Counted from the first letter of the stretch, positions 17,087 to 26,797 are shown. The stretch is 64,000 bases of DNA from Pelagicoccus sp. SDUM812002 (GCF_031127835.1 NZ_JARXHX010000013.1:84793-148792); one strand, 5' to 3'. Notes: a model not told the origin generated them from the letters alone. Made by a program: numbers and translations.

Positions 17087-17914
17087 ATGCTTCCGGAAAA
17101 AGAGCGTCTACCCACAGCGATGCCTGATAGCAGAGGTAAATATACTCTAGAAGAGCTCATGAGAGCCAAACGCAACGAGCAACCAGAACCTGAGTTCTGG
17201 GTACGCTTCGATCGCGAACTAAAGCAGAAGCAAAAGCTTCTTATTCAGCGGCAACTCGTTAGCGAGACTGGCCTCAAATCACTTTTCGCAACCCGCTTCT
17301 ACAAGGTGGGGGCATTTACAGCTACTTGTGGAATCGCAGCGGTGGCTGTATACTTAGGTTTTCAAACTCCCGTTAACGAGCCCTCTCTCGCTCATAAGCA
17401 ACAGACAGAGGCTCTAAAACCTAGTTTCGCAGTAGCGACCGTGGTCGAGTCAACTTCTAAGCAAGTTTCCTCCGGCGGCTTGCAAGAGTTCGCTACCCTA
17501 GCCCAACCGAGTGCCCCGCGAGTCGTAATCGAAACGCCCGCCATCATCGCTCAACAACCTTCCCCGTCACAGCTGACCGCCCTTAAGACTCTCGCTTCCT
17601 TGGAGGAAACGATCAGAGCCAAGAGAGCGAGCGACCCAGCACCGACACCTTCCTACCAGTTTGTTAGCTCTAACGGACTCTTTGAAACGGAGCTTTCCGA
17701 GCTCGAAGAAGAATCGGTGGATGGCGTTTGGGATTTCGAAGACGCGTACCTGCTCGGCAAATATGCAGACCCACTGACCGGCACGCTCAACACCAGCCGT
17801 TCACTCTCTATCGACGAAATCCAACACGTGAGCTTTTCGCAGCTCGATGATGCACTTTCGAGCCAAGGAAGCCGCCGTAGCCGTTCGATCGATGCCCTGA
17901 GCGTAAAGTTCTAG
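17087..17914 (+). CDS. Hypothetical single-pass membrane protein
   Basis: The family is unknown to me. The protein has up to 275 residues, or 264 if the ATG at 17120 is used. The cytosolic N-terminus is charged (GKYTLEELMRAKRNEQPEPEFWVRFDRELKQKQKLL), followed by one membrane helix (about 78-95) and a long, probably periplasmic, Ser/Ala/Glu-rich tail. The layout recalls anti-sigma-like proteins, but no zinc motif and no adjacent sigma gene is seen. A strong terminator follows. Confidence 0.6.
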   Translation: MLPEKERLPTAMPDSRGKYTLEELMRAKRNEQPEPEFWVRFDRELKQKQKLLIQRQLVSETGLKSLFATRFYKVGAFTATCGIAAVAVYLGFQTPVNEPSLAHKQQTEALKPSFAVATVVESTSKQVSSGGLQEFATLAQPSAPRVVIETPAIIAQQPSPSQLTALKTLASLEETIRAKRASDPAPTPSYQFVSSNGLFETELSELEEESVDGVWDFEDAYLLGKYADPLTGTLNTSRSLSIDEIQHVSFSQLDDALSSQGSRRSRSIDALSVKF

Positions 17915-17936
17915 GCGAGTCACAATCCAATCTCAC

Positions 17937-17970
17937 AAAAAAGCCGCAGCTTTAGAGCTGCGGCTTTTTC
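17937..17970 (+). terminator. Intrinsic terminator
   Basis: Stem AAGCCGCAGCT / AGCTGCGGCTT around a short TTAG loop, with T5 on the + strand and A6 on the other side. It ends the gene at 17087-17914 and, being nearly symmetric, may also stop transcription coming from the tRNA on the minus strand. Confidence 0.88.
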
Positions 17971-18014
17971 GTGAAGATGAGCCAACTGACATTTGAAATT
18001 GATCAGATCTCAAA

Positions 18015-18088
18015 TGGCAGCCCGACAGGGATTCGAACCCCGACTGACTGGACCAAAACCAGCTGTGCTACCATTACACCATCAGGCT
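18015..18088 (-). tRNA. tRNA-Gln (anticodon TTG)
   Basis: A 74-base cloverleaf on the minus strand. The acceptor stem AGCCTGA pairs with TCGGGCT, the T-loop GGTTCGAATCC is canonical, and the anticodon loop TTTTGGT gives TTG. The 3' CCA is encoded. It sits alone between the unknown membrane protein gene and pyrH. Confidence 0.95.
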
Positions 18089-18239
18089 AATCTTTGAAGG
18101 AGCGATAAGTTGGTAATAACCTCCCCGTTCGTCAAGCGCCTAAATAGCGATATTTTAGGAACGTTCCATCGCGCCAAATCACGCTTATGCGAAGCCTAGC
18201 ATTGACGAGTCCAACTCACTTTGGCTTAACGAGTTTTTA

Positions 18240-18980
18240 ATGTCATCAGCGTCAAACTCGGCCGAAAAACCTAAATACAAACGCGTCGTCCTCAAACTAA
18301 GTGGTGAGGTCCTGCGTTGTTCCGAGACGGGAGACCCCATCGCATGGAACACGCTTCGCAAAATCTGCCAACAGATTAAGGATATCCGAGAGCTCGGCGT
18401 CCAAGTCTGTATCGTGATCGGAGGTGGAAACATTTTCCGAGGACTGTCCGGTTCGACCGACCAAGGCGTTGATCGTACCACCGGCGACTACATGGGGATG
18501 CTCTCAACCGTCATCAACGGTTTGGCATTCATGGAATGTTTGGAAAAGATGGGGGTCCAAACCCGCGTCCAAACCTCGATCCCCATGAATCAGGTCGCAG
18601 AGCCGTTCATTCTGCGTCGAGCAATCCGCCACCTCGAGAAAGGCCGTGTCGTCATTTTCGTAGCCGGGACCGGAAATCCCTACTTCTCTACCGATACAAC
18701 CGCCGCGCTCCGAGCGAGCGAAATTGAAGCGGAAGTCATAATGAAGGCCACCAAGGTCGACGGTATCTACGACAAGGACCCGATGAAGTTCGACGACGCA
18801 GTGCGTTACGATACCCTTTCCTATATCGACGCCCTCCAGCAACGCCTCAACATTCTCGATTCCACCGCGTTCTCGCTTTGCATGGACAACGAGGTACCAA
18901 TCCTGGTGTTCAGCCTAAACGAGACTGACTCGATTCGCCGGGCCATTATCGGAGAGAACGTCGGAACCCTAGTCTCCTAA
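18240..18980 (+). CDS. pyrH: UMP kinase
   Basis: Phosphorylates UMP to UDP in pyrimidine synthesis; bacterial hexameric amino-acid-kinase fold, 246 residues. Motifs seen: [10 protein letters not shown] (phosphate loop), [41 protein letters not shown] and [12 protein letters not shown]. It is followed after 18 bases by frr, the usual bacterial pairing, although rpsB-tsf is not next to it here. Confidence 0.97.
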   Translation: MSSASNSAEKPKYKRVVLKLSGEVLRCSETGDPIAWNTLRKICQQIKDIRELGVQVCIVIGGGNIFRGLSGSTDQGVDRTTGDYMGMLSTVINGLAFMECLEKMGVQTRVQTSIPMNQVAEPFILRRAIRHLEKGRVVIFVAGTGNPYFSTDTTAALRASEIEAEVIMKATKVDGIYDKDPMKFDDAVRYDTLSYIDALQQRLNILDSTAFSLCMDNEVPILVFSLNETDSIRRAIIGENVGTLVS

Positions 18981-18998
18981 CTTTCACCCCTCAAATAA

Positions 18999-19559
18999 AT
19001 GGACGAAGAAACAGTATTCCTGACAATGGACGAAAAGGCTGATAAGGCCGTCGAACACACCGCCCACGAGTTCGCCGCGATCAATACCGGCAAAGCGAAC
19101 CCTGGCATGGTCGAAGGTATCGTTGTCGAAGCGTATGGAAGCCAAATGGCCCTCAAGGAAATGGCCGCCATCACCACACCCGACGCTCGTACAATCGCTG
19201 TGCAGCCGTGGGACAAGTCGACTCTTAAAGCCATCGAGAAAGCCATCCTCGCCTCCAACATCGGCATCACGCCCGCTATCATGGGCGACGTCATTCGCCT
19301 TCCGCTCCCAGAGCTCACCGGCGACCGCCGCCAAGATCTCGTCAAGCTCGTCAGCAAGCAGGCCGAAGACGGACGCGTCGCCGTTCGCAACGCACGCCGC
19401 GACGCGATGGACGCCCTCAAAAAGCTGCAAAAGGACGGAGACATAACCGAGGACGAACTTAAGACTGACGAAAAGGAGATCCAGACGACCACCGACAACG
19501 CGATCAAGAAGATCAACGATCTACTCGCCGCCAAGGAAAAGGATCTCACTACAGTCTAA
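18999..19559 (+). CDS. frr: Ribosome recycling factor
   Basis: Splits post-termination ribosomes together with EF-G and IF3. The 186 residues form the three-helix bundle with the inserted beta/alpha domain. Conserved segments are ARTIAVQPWDKSTLKAIEKAI, SNIGITPAIMGDVIRLPLPELT and RVAVRNARRDAMDALKKL. It is in an operon with pyrH and is ended by a terminator. Confidence 0.97.
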   Translation: MDEETVFLTMDEKADKAVEHTAHEFAAINTGKANPGMVEGIVVEAYGSQMALKEMAAITTPDARTIAVQPWDKSTLKAIEKAILASNIGITPAIMGDVIRLPLPELTGDRRQDLVKLVSKQAEDGRVAVRNARRDAMDALKKLQKDGDITEDELKTDEKEIQTTTDNAIKKINDLLAAKEKDLTTV

Positions 19560-19596
19560 GCGGCACGTCGCTTGAGGCCGAAGGCTGAAGCAATCT

Positions 19597-19627
19597 AGGC
19601 TGTAGGTGGCAACACCGCAGCCTTTTT
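19597..19627 (+). terminator. Intrinsic terminator of pyrH-frr
   Basis: Stem GGCTG...GGTG / CACC...CAGCC with a small internal bulge and GCAA loop, followed by T5 on the + strand. Confidence 0.82.
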
Positions 19628-19673
19628 CGTTCTTCTCTCCAGCCTAAAAGCCTTGCACCTTCAGCCCCCCAGA

Positions 19674-20759
19674 ATGAAACGCGTCGTCATCAAGCTTGGC
19701 ACAGGCATCTTAACCCATGGTATCGGAAAAGTTGATACCGTTCGTATCAATGCTATCTGTAACCAAGTCGCAGAGCTCAGAAAACGCGGAATACAGACAC
19801 TCATCGTAAGTTCCGGCGCTGTCGGAATGGGCATGGGAGCTCTCGAGCTGCAGGAGCGACCCAAAACGTTGGCAAAGCAGCAGGCATGCGCCTCGATCGG
19901 ACAGAGTCGTCTGATCCAATGCTGGCAGGACGGCCTCCAGCCACACGGCCTCATTGCGGGACAAATCCTCCTCACGCACGAGGACCTGCGCATTCGCAAT
20001 CGGTACGTGAACGCCAAAGCGACCATCGAACAGCTTCTGGCCTATGGAGTCGTACCGGTTATCAATGAAAACGACTCCGTATCCGCATTCGAAATACGAT
20101 TCGGAAACAACGACCTCCTCGGAGCAATGGTCGCCAGCCTAAGCAACGCCGACCAGTACCAAATCCTATCCACCGCTCCCGGGCTCATAGATATGGATGG
20201 CGATGGAAAAATAATACCCGTCGTCCCAAGGATCACTCCCGAGGTCGAGTCCCTCGCCAAGGGCACAAGCTCTCCAACCGCAGTTGGAGGCATGGTCTCC
20301 AAGCTCGAGGCAGCCAAGCTTTCGACCAAGTCCGGTTGCGAAACTTTCATCGCTGACGGATCTGCGGACAACATTATCCTCCGCATCATCGACCGGGAAA
20401 TAGTGGGAACCCGCTTCGAGGCTTCTCCCCAACCCATGGGATCCAAGAAGCGCTGGCTCGCCTACTTTCAAAGAGCAAGCGGCTCCATCTCCATCGACGA
20501 TGGAGCAAGCGAAGCCATCATTCGCCGCGGACGTAGCCTGCTCGCCGCTGGCGTCACGGGGTTCGACGGCATTTTCAAGTCCGGTGACGTCGTCGATATC
20601 CTGAACGAAAAAGGCCAGGCGATCGCCCGCGGCGAAATCTCTTTTTCCAGCATTGAAATCGAAAAGATCGCCAACAAGCACTTCGAAGAGCTGAACGCTC
20701 TCTACCCTGACCGGACCCGACTTGAGGTCGTCCATCGCGACGCCCTCGTCCTCCTTTGA
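19674..20759 (+). CDS. proB: Glutamate 5-kinase with PUA domain
   Basis: First enzyme of proline synthesis; makes gamma-glutamyl phosphate. It has 361 residues from the ATG at 19674, chosen over a TTG seven codons upstream because the family starts at MKRVVIKLGTG. The amino-acid-kinase domain has SSGAVGMG, NENDSVS, FGNNDLLGAMVA and GGMVSKLEAAK; a C-terminal PUA domain spans about 272-355. proA is not in the window. It lies about 46 bases beyond the frr terminator. Confidence 0.95.
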   Translation: MKRVVIKLGTGILTHGIGKVDTVRINAICNQVAELRKRGIQTLIVSSGAVGMGMGALELQERPKTLAKQQACASIGQSRLIQCWQDGLQPHGLIAGQILLTHEDLRIRNRYVNAKATIEQLLAYGVVPVINENDSVSAFEIRFGNNDLLGAMVASLSNADQYQILSTAPGLIDMDGDGKIIPVVPRITPEVESLAKGTSSPTAVGGMVSKLEAAKLSTKSGCETFIADGSADNIILRIIDREIVGTRFEASPQPMGSKKRWLAYFQRASGSISIDDGASEAIIRRGRSLLAAGVTGFDGIFKSGDVVDILNEKGQAIARGEISFSSIEIEKIANKHFEELNALYPDRTRLEVVHRDALVLL

Positions 20760-20889
20760 CTGAGGTTCTACCGTGTGCCTCCACGGTTAAACGCAGGCCT
20801 TGTCACCAAGAGTCAAATCCGGGTACCCGCTAATCCTAAGCCAAATTCGCCCTTCACTATTCCCAACGGACCATTCTTACTCACCTCGA

Positions 20890-22887
20890 ATGGACTTCGA
20901 TCTCAGCCCGACGCCTAACCCTTTCGAGATACCCGAGATAGATTTTCGGGCCGAGCTCAACGACGAGCAATACGCCGCCGTTACCGCAAAACCCGGCCCT
21001 CTTCTCATCCTTGCTGGCGCCGGGTCGGGCAAGACCCGCACCCTCACTTACCGCGTCGCTTATCTCCTGAGCAAAGGCGTCCGAGCTGGAGAAATACTAC
21101 TGCTCACCTTCACCAACAAAGCCGCCAAAGAGATGCTAACTCGCGTGGAAGAGCTCACCGCCGTCGAAGGTCGCAGCTTCTGGGGCGGCACCTTCCACAG
21201 CATCGGCCATCGCCTTCTTCGAATGCACGGTGAGGCTATCGGGCTTCCTAAAAACTTCACCATCCTCGATGCAGGGGAATCGGAAACAGTGCTCAAGCAC
21301 GCAGTCGAGTCTGTCGAGTCCTCTTTCTTTAAGAACAAGACCCATCCCAAGCCTGGTCCGCTTTCCTCGATCATCAGCATGGCTCGCAACACCTGCGAAT
21401 CCATCGAGCGGACCATCATCGACTTCTATCCGCAACACCACGAATTTGTCGACCGTATTGACGGATTCGCCGCGGCCTACGCCAGAAAGAAACAGGAACA
21501 AAACGTAGTCGACTATGACGATCTGCTCGTTTTCTGGCTCAAGCTTCTCGACGAAGCTCCCGAGGTCGCCGAATACTATCAGAAGCGCTTCCAACACTGC
21601 CTCGTTGACGAGTACCAGGACACCAATGTCCTGCAGGCCGCCATCATAGACAAGATGGCCCCTCACCACCGAATCATGGCGGTAGGTGACGACGCACAAT
21701 GCATATACTCCTGGCGGGGGGCAAATTTCGACAACATCCTCACCTTCCCGGATCGCCATCCAGGCACAGAGATCCTCCGCATCGAAACCAACTACCGCAG
21801 TACGCCAGAAATACTGACGATGGCCAACGCCATCATCGCGAATCGTTCCACCGCTGGCTTCGACAAGGAACTCCGCGCCCACAAGCCATCCAGTCAGCGT
21901 CCCTACGTCGTCCAAGCAATGGATACTCGCGAACAGGCCCAATTCGTCATCACCCGCGTCCGCGGCCTCATCGACGAAGGCCAGGATCCTCGCGAAATAG
22001 CCGTCCTCTACCGTTCCCACTTCGTCGCGCTCGACATGCAAATGGAGCTCTCCCGCGCCGGAGTCCCCTACCAGATCACCAGCGGCGTCCGGTTCTTCGA
22101 ACAAGCCCACATCAAGGATCTCGTTGCCCACCTGCGTCTCGTTTACAACCCCTCCGACGCCAGCGCCTTTCTGCGGCTCTTCCTCCTGCTTCCTAAAGTT
22201 GGAGAGAAAACTGCCCAAAAGCTGTACGATCACACGATCGCCGTCGCCAAGAAGCACGAAATCGACTTCATAGACGCTCTCCGCCACGAGGACACGATCA
22301 AGAAAGCGCCCGCCGCCGCCCGGGCCGATTGGGAAGCCGTCGCTCTCACGCTTCGCGACATGAAGCAGATCGCCGACACCGGAACCCCCGACGAAGTCGT
22401 GCAAATCGCCATCGATGGTTGGTACTCTTCCTACCTGCAGGGCGCCTACGCGAATTACACCAATCGGCTCGAAGACCTGAACTCCCTCGTCGGATTCGCC
22501 GCACGTTTCGAGGAAATGCAGGAACTTATCGCGCAAATCACGCTCCTAAACTCGGAGACCTCCGGCCGCATGGACGAGTCCGACGAAGCTATTCGACTGA
22601 CTACCGTCCACCAAGCCAAAGGCCTCGAGTTCAACGTCGTCTTTGTAATCGGCGCCGCGGACGGATTCTTCCCTACCCGCCGCTCCATTGACATCGGTGA
22701 TACCGAGGAGGAACGCCGCCTCTTCTATGTCGCAGTGACTCGAGCTCGCGACGAGCTTTACGTACTGTATCCAAAGATGAATACCAAAGGCGGACCTAGC
22801 ATGTTCCTCAACCCAAGCCGCTTCCTTCAAGAAATTTCCACCGACCTGTTCGAACCCATCCGCATCCGCCGCAACTACGGCTGGTAG
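20890..22887 (+). CDS. UvrD/Rep-like SF1A DNA helicase
   Basis: A 3'-5' helicase of 665 residues, from the ATG at 20890; an earlier TTG would add 30 residues with no family match. Motifs in order: Q motif LNDEQYAAV, Walker A AGAGSGKT, Ia TFTNKAAKEM, II VDEYQDTN, III GDDAQCIYSWRGA, IV ETNYRST, V TVHQAKGLEFNVVFV and VI EERRLFYVAVTRAR. It probably works in repair or replication restart. Relatives are named UvrD, PcrA or Rep; sequence alone does not decide which. No terminator precedes the next gene. Confidence 0.93.
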   Translation: MDFDLSPTPNPFEIPEIDFRAELNDEQYAAVTAKPGPLLILAGAGSGKTRTLTYRVAYLLSKGVRAGEILLLTFTNKAAKEMLTRVEELTAVEGRSFWGGTFHSIGHRLLRMHGEAIGLPKNFTILDAGESETVLKHAVESVESSFFKNKTHPKPGPLSSIISMARNTCESIERTIIDFYPQHHEFVDRIDGFAAAYARKKQEQNVVDYDDLLVFWLKLLDEAPEVAEYYQKRFQHCLVDEYQDTNVLQAAIIDKMAPHHRIMAVGDDAQCIYSWRGANFDNILTFPDRHPGTEILRIETNYRSTPEILTMANAIIANRSTAGFDKELRAHKPSSQRPYVVQAMDTREQAQFVITRVRGLIDEGQDPREIAVLYRSHFVALDMQMELSRAGVPYQITSGVRFFEQAHIKDLVAHLRLVYNPSDASAFLRLFLLLPKVGEKTAQKLYDHTIAVAKKHEIDFIDALRHEDTIKKAPAAARADWEAVALTLRDMKQIADTGTPDEVVQIAIDGWYSSYLQGAYANYTNRLEDLNSLVGFAARFEEMQELIAQITLLNSETSGRMDESDEAIRLTTVHQAKGLEFNVVFVIGAADGFFPTRRSIDIGDTEEERRLFYVAVTRARDELYVLYPKMNTKGGPSMFLNPSRFLQEISTDLFEPIRIRRNYGW

Positions 22888-22926
22888 GAGCGATATTGGT
22901 CACGATCACAAAACTGCCCTTTCCGA

Positions 22927-23397
22927 ATGAGACACTTCATAGCCGCCTTTACTCTGCTTGCCCTCGCCGCTTCCGCCCGGGCCGAGCTCACTATCATCTC
23001 TACCGAACACCGAGATGCCGCGTCCTTCAAACGTGTCTCCGAGTACCTAACCGGCAAGCACAGCGACGGACGGTACGCTGTATACCGCAGCGATACTTCC
23101 AGACGAGACGGCTTCTACATTTCACTGCTGGCCAGCGAGAAGCCTACTCTTGCCCAGATAAAAAAGGTTCGCGTCCAGTTCGTCCGAAAGGGCACCCAAG
23201 AAATAGAATCCTTCGAGTCCCCTGTCGAATCACTCGAAAAGAAGCGGATCCTCGTAGGCTTCACCGGAGAAGAATGGAATGCCTCCAGCAGCCATCCCGT
23301 GGCTTGGAAGATCGATCTTCTGAATGCCTCAGGAACCTCCCTCGAATCAGCCCAAAGCTTTCTCTGGACAGAAACACCACGTAGCGCGGAGCTTTAG
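22927..23397 (+). CDS. Small secreted protein of unknown function
   Basis: A 156-residue protein with a signal peptide (residues 1 to about 19, RHFIAAFTLLALAASARA). The mature part has alternating strands (FYISLLASEKPTLAQIKKVRVQFVRKG) that suggest a beta-sandwich. I do not recognise the family. It lies 39 bases after the helicase and 13 before the DNA glycosylase gene, so it is probably in the same transcript. Confidence 0.75.
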   Translation: MRHFIAAFTLLALAASARAELTIISTEHRDAASFKRVSEYLTGKHSDGRYAVYRSDTSRRDGFYISLLASEKPTLAQIKKVRVQFVRKGTQEIESFESPVESLEKKRILVGFTGEEWNASSSHPVAWKIDLLNASGTSLESAQSFLWTETPRSAEL

Positions 23398-23410
23398 CCC
23401 GCGTCCGCAC

Positions 23411-24283
23411 ATGGCCGATTGGACTTCTTGGACGCCCCTTCCGCTAACAACCTCATTCACCGAGCAGACCCTCGCTGAAACCCTAAACGGCGGCCAAGCC
23501 TTCCGCTGGAATTTCCTCCCCGAGGAGTCCTGCTGGCAAGGTGTTTGGGGGCAATATGTGGCGCGTATCCGTTTTTCGGATAAAAACCACCTCCTCGTAG
23601 CCACTCCCGCAAACGCACCCGATACATTTCCAGCACTCGCAGCCTACCTCCGCGACGACTTCGACTGGGACGCCGCGGTCGATTCCCTTCCTTGGCGCAG
23701 TGACGGTCATCTCGCCAAATCTCTCCGGGCCTTCCCGGGTCTCCGCATTCTCAGGCAACCCTTCGCAGAAGCTGTGCTCTGCTTCCTCTGCTCCGCCACC
23801 AAGCAGATCCCGCAGATCAAAGTCATGTGCGAACGCATGGCGGCTACCCTCGGCAATGAGCTCATGCCCGGTATCCACGCCCTCCCTACATGGGAACAGC
23901 TAACCAATGCCTCCGAAACCCAGCTTCGTTCCCTAGGGCTCGGCTTTCGAGCGAAAAACATCAAGAAAAGTGCCGATCTCCTCGCCACTCAGCCTGGCCT
24001 ACTCGAGCGAATCGAGAACGCTCCGTACGAAGAAGCAAAGCAGATGCTCGTCTCCCTCCCAGGGGTCGGTGAAAAAATAGCTGACTGCGCCCTGCTTTTC
24101 GGAGCGGCCAAACTCGAGGCCTTTCCCGTCGACACCTGGATCATCAAGGTGCTCGAGAAACGCTACACCCTCGAAGGTTGGAACCCCGCTCAGCTCTCCC
24201 GATTCGGGCGCGTACACTACGGCCCTCTCGCCGGATTCGCCCAACAATTCATCTTCTCCTACGAGCGCCAACACCCCACATGA
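23411..24283 (+). CDS. 8-oxoguanine DNA glycosylase, OGG1 type
   Basis: Bifunctional glycosylase/AP lyase removing 8-oxoguanine. It has 290 residues from the ATG at 23411. The N-terminal OGG domain (TLNGGQAFRWN) is followed by the helix-hairpin-helix domain, with catalytic Lys222 in LPGVGEKIADCALL and Asp241 in FPVDTW. OGG1-type enzymes are uncommon in bacteria compared with MutM, but occur in several phyla. Its stop overlaps the start of the beta-lactamase-like gene (ATGA), so translation is coupled. Confidence 0.93.
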   Translation: MADWTSWTPLPLTTSFTEQTLAETLNGGQAFRWNFLPEESCWQGVWGQYVARIRFSDKNHLLVATPANAPDTFPALAAYLRDDFDWDAAVDSLPWRSDGHLAKSLRAFPGLRILRQPFAEAVLCFLCSATKQIPQIKVMCERMAATLGNELMPGIHALPTWEQLTNASETQLRSLGLGFRAKNIKKSADLLATQPGLLERIENAPYEEAKQMLVSLPGVGEKIADCALLFGAAKLEAFPVDTWIIKVLEKRYTLEGWNPAQLSRFGRVHYGPLAGFAQQFIFSYERQHPT

Positions 24284-25077
24284 GATTCGCCGCCGCCTTC
24301 GCATTCCTGTCTCTCTGCCTGTCTCTAAGAGCCGAAGAGCCAACTCCTCAACTCCTCCCAGTGGCTCGCGACCTCCTGGAGAAAACGGGCTACCGAGGAA
24401 CGGTCCTCGTCTACGACTTTCAAGAGGAGACCCACTTCGCGAGCCATCCCTCCATCGCCGAAGAGCGATTTATCCCCGCATCGACCTTCAAGATCCTCAG
24501 TACCCAAGCAGCCCTCCAATCCGGCGTGGTCGCGGACAAAGACAGCATCCTCAAATGGGACGGCCTCGAACGTGGTCGTCAAGAGACCAACCGAGACCTG
24601 CCCCTCACCACCGCATTTCGAATCTCCTCTGTTCCACATTATCAGGAGCTCGTTCGCGAGATAGGTCCGGATCGCATGCTGGCTTTCGTCAATTCCATTC
24701 CCTACGGAAACCAAGATATTTCCGGTGGCATCGACCAATTCTGGCTGACCGGAGCACTCAGTATTTCGCCCCTAGAGCAGATCGAATTTCTAGTACGACT
24801 TTACCAACACGATCTCCCTTTCGACCCAAGCGTGATGGATTCCGTCAAGCAAATGATGCTCTCGCCCGAAGACGAACCAATACGTTACGCCGCGAAAACC
24901 GGCTGGGCGGTGCTGCCTGAAAGCCGAAACATCGGATGGTGGGTCGGATGGGCAGAAAAAGAGGGACGCCGATTATTTTTCGCCACAGTGCTCGACTCGA
25001 ATCAGCCACGAGACGACTTCGGACACACCCGTATCGACATAACAAAAAAGACCGTCGAAAGCATCTTCGAGAAATAG
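24280..25077 (+). CDS. Class D beta-lactamase-like serine hydrolase
   Basis: A 265-residue exported protein with a signal peptide (1 to about 18) and the complete class D active site: Ser68-Thr-Phe-Lys71, Ser116-Ser-Val118, Tyr142-Gly-Asn144, and Lys206-Thr-Gly208. It also has the Trp of QFWLTG that in OXA enzymes stabilises the carboxylated Lys. It may hydrolyse beta-lactams or act on peptidoglycan-like substrates. The chromosomal place between a DNA glycosylase and an ABC-class ATPase, without mobile-element signs, argues for an intrinsic rather than acquired gene. Confidence 0.88.
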   Translation: MRFAAAFAFLSLCLSLRAEEPTPQLLPVARDLLEKTGYRGTVLVYDFQEETHFASHPSIAEERFIPASTFKILSTQAALQSGVVADKDSILKWDGLERGRQETNRDLPLTTAFRISSVPHYQELVREIGPDRMLAFVNSIPYGNQDISGGIDQFWLTGALSISPLEQIEFLVRLYQHDLPFDPSVMDSVKQMMLSPEDEPIRYAAKTGWAVLPESRNIGWWVGWAEKEGRRLFFATVLDSNQPRDDFGHTRIDITKKTVESIFEK

Positions 25078-25083
25078 AAATCC

Positions 25084-26793
25084 ATGAAGCACAAAACCGA
25101 CCTTCGCTCTACTCTACAACGAATAGACGGAAGACCGTATCCAGCCTATAAAGACATTCGCGGAATCTACGACTTCGAATTTTTCGACCTCAGTGTCGAC
25201 AGGGTTCAAGGCGACCCGTTCGCCTCGCCCTCTCGGCTTTCGATCATTCTCCCACACGATGAATCGGAACTCCCCGCAAACCTATTTTCAAACGTCTCCC
25301 GCCGTACCGGGACTGAAAATTATCTCGCCCTTTCCTTCTCCAAGGCATGCCAACAAGCCTCAGCACACAGCGGCTCCGGCAAGTCGGGCTTGATACTGAT
25401 CGATACGCCTGGACAAGAGATGTTACAGCGAAGCTGCGTGGAGATCGGACCGAAGGAAACCATCGTCCGCTTTTCCGTTGGGCTCCCCGCAAACGGCCGA
25501 CGCATCCGAGGTCACGCAGCTATCGATCTCTTGGTTAAAGCTCTGCCTGAAATGGTCGAAAACGCCCTCTGCTATGATCGATTGGATGCCAACGCCATCC
25601 GCAACTTCGCCAACGTTGCAGAGGACGCCGACACTCTAAGGGCGGCCCTCGCACCAAGGGGACTCGTAGCCTTCATTGCCGAAGGAGCCATCCTGCCACG
25701 CGCCTCCGGTATCGACCAACGGCCCATGCCAGACGCGGTCCCCTTCCAGTCCCCTGATTCTCTTCGCCAAACCTTTGAGCTTCCTCACGCTGGACCCGTA
25801 TCCGGCATGGCAATACCCGATGGCGTCACTTTAATCGTCGGCGGAGGCTACCATGGCAAGACCACCCTCCTCTCGGCCCTTGAACGCGGCGTATACAATC
25901 ATCGCCCCCTAGACGGACGTGAGCTCGTTGTCGCTCGCCATGACGCCACTAAAGTCCGAGCCGAAGATGGTCGATCCGTAGCGAGCGTCGACCTCACCCC
26001 CTTCATCGGCCAGCTCCCCGGCAACAAAGTTTCCGCCAACTTCACCACCGTAAACGCCTCCGGTTCCTCCTCTCAGGCCGCTTCCATCATCGAAGCTCTC
26101 GAGACTGGATCAAAAACCTTGCTGCTCGACGAGGATATTTCTGCCACCAACCTCCTCATTCGAGACGCTCGCATGCAACAACTGATAGCAAAGGAGAAAG
26201 AGCCCATCACTCCGTTCGTTCAACGCGTTCGATCCCTCTACGAAGAATGTGGCGTATCCACTATTATAGTACTCGGAGGATCGGGAGACTACTTCGAACC
26301 GGCCGATCTCATTATTGCCCTCGATAACTACATCCCAAAGGACCTCACCGCAGAGGCAAAAGCCCTTTGCGATAGTAAAGGTCCCCAGCAAAGGCTGAAC
26401 CCTCAAAGCATCGCCACAGAGCCAGAGCAATCCACCCGCTTCGCCGAACCCGCATCCATCGATCCCTACACCTCCAACCGAGGCCGGCCCGGACGGAGTC
26501 GCGTCAAGACACGAGATGCGAGATCCATCACGTTTGGAGAAAACGAGATCGATCTCTCCCTCGTCCCCCAAATCGTGAATTCTTCCCAAGCGAAGACAAT
26601 CGGAGCGGCGTTTCTCTATGCATCCGAAAATCGGCTCTTCGAGCAGTATTCCATCCCCGTCGCTCTCGAACGCACCTTGGAAATCGCGACCACTCAACGC
26701 CTCTCCGCCCTCGGCGAGGGCGACTTCGCCCAAATCCGTCTCCAGGAACTCGCAGCAGCGCTCTATCGCCTAAGATCCTTGAGGGTCCGTTGA
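25084..26793 (+). CDS. ABC-class ATPase, COG3044-type
   Basis: A 569-residue soluble ATPase of the poorly studied 'predicted ATPase of the ABC class' family. The central domain has a Walker A variant in VGGGYHGKTTLLSAL, a signature-like ASGSSSQAASIIEALE region, Walker B TLLLDEDISATN and a downstream IIVLGGSGDYF. The N-terminal part opens with RSTLQRIDGRPYPAYKDIRG. No membrane segment or transporter partner is present. It starts 6 bases after the beta-lactamase-like gene. Function is not established; RNA or nucleic-acid work has been suggested for relatives, which I cannot verify here. Confidence 0.85.
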   Translation: MKHKTDLRSTLQRIDGRPYPAYKDIRGIYDFEFFDLSVDRVQGDPFASPSRLSIILPHDESELPANLFSNVSRRTGTENYLALSFSKACQQASAHSGSGKSGLILIDTPGQEMLQRSCVEIGPKETIVRFSVGLPANGRRIRGHAAIDLLVKALPEMVENALCYDRLDANAIRNFANVAEDADTLRAALAPRGLVAFIAEGAILPRASGIDQRPMPDAVPFQSPDSLRQTFELPHAGPVSGMAIPDGVTLIVGGGYHGKTTLLSALERGVYNHRPLDGRELVVARHDATKVRAEDGRSVASVDLTPFIGQLPGNKVSANFTTVNASGSSSQAASIIEALETGSKTLLLDEDISATNLLIRDARMQQLIAKEKEPITPFVQRVRSLYEECGVSTIIVLGGSGDYFEPADLIIALDNYIPKDLTAEAKALCDSKGPQQRLNPQSIATEPEQSTRFAEPASIDPYTSNRGRPGRSRVKTRDARSITFGENEIDLSLVPQIVNSSQAKTIGAAFLYASENRLFEQYSIPVALERTLEIATTQRLSALGEGDFAQIRLQELAAALYRLRSLRVR

Positions 26794-26797
26794 CGCA

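Noticed and set aside
21136..22536. 466-codon minus-strand open frame opposite the helicase
   Set aside because: It is in antisense to conserved helicase motifs and has low-complexity, Gly/Val/Asp-rich composition typical of shadow frames in G+C-rich genes.
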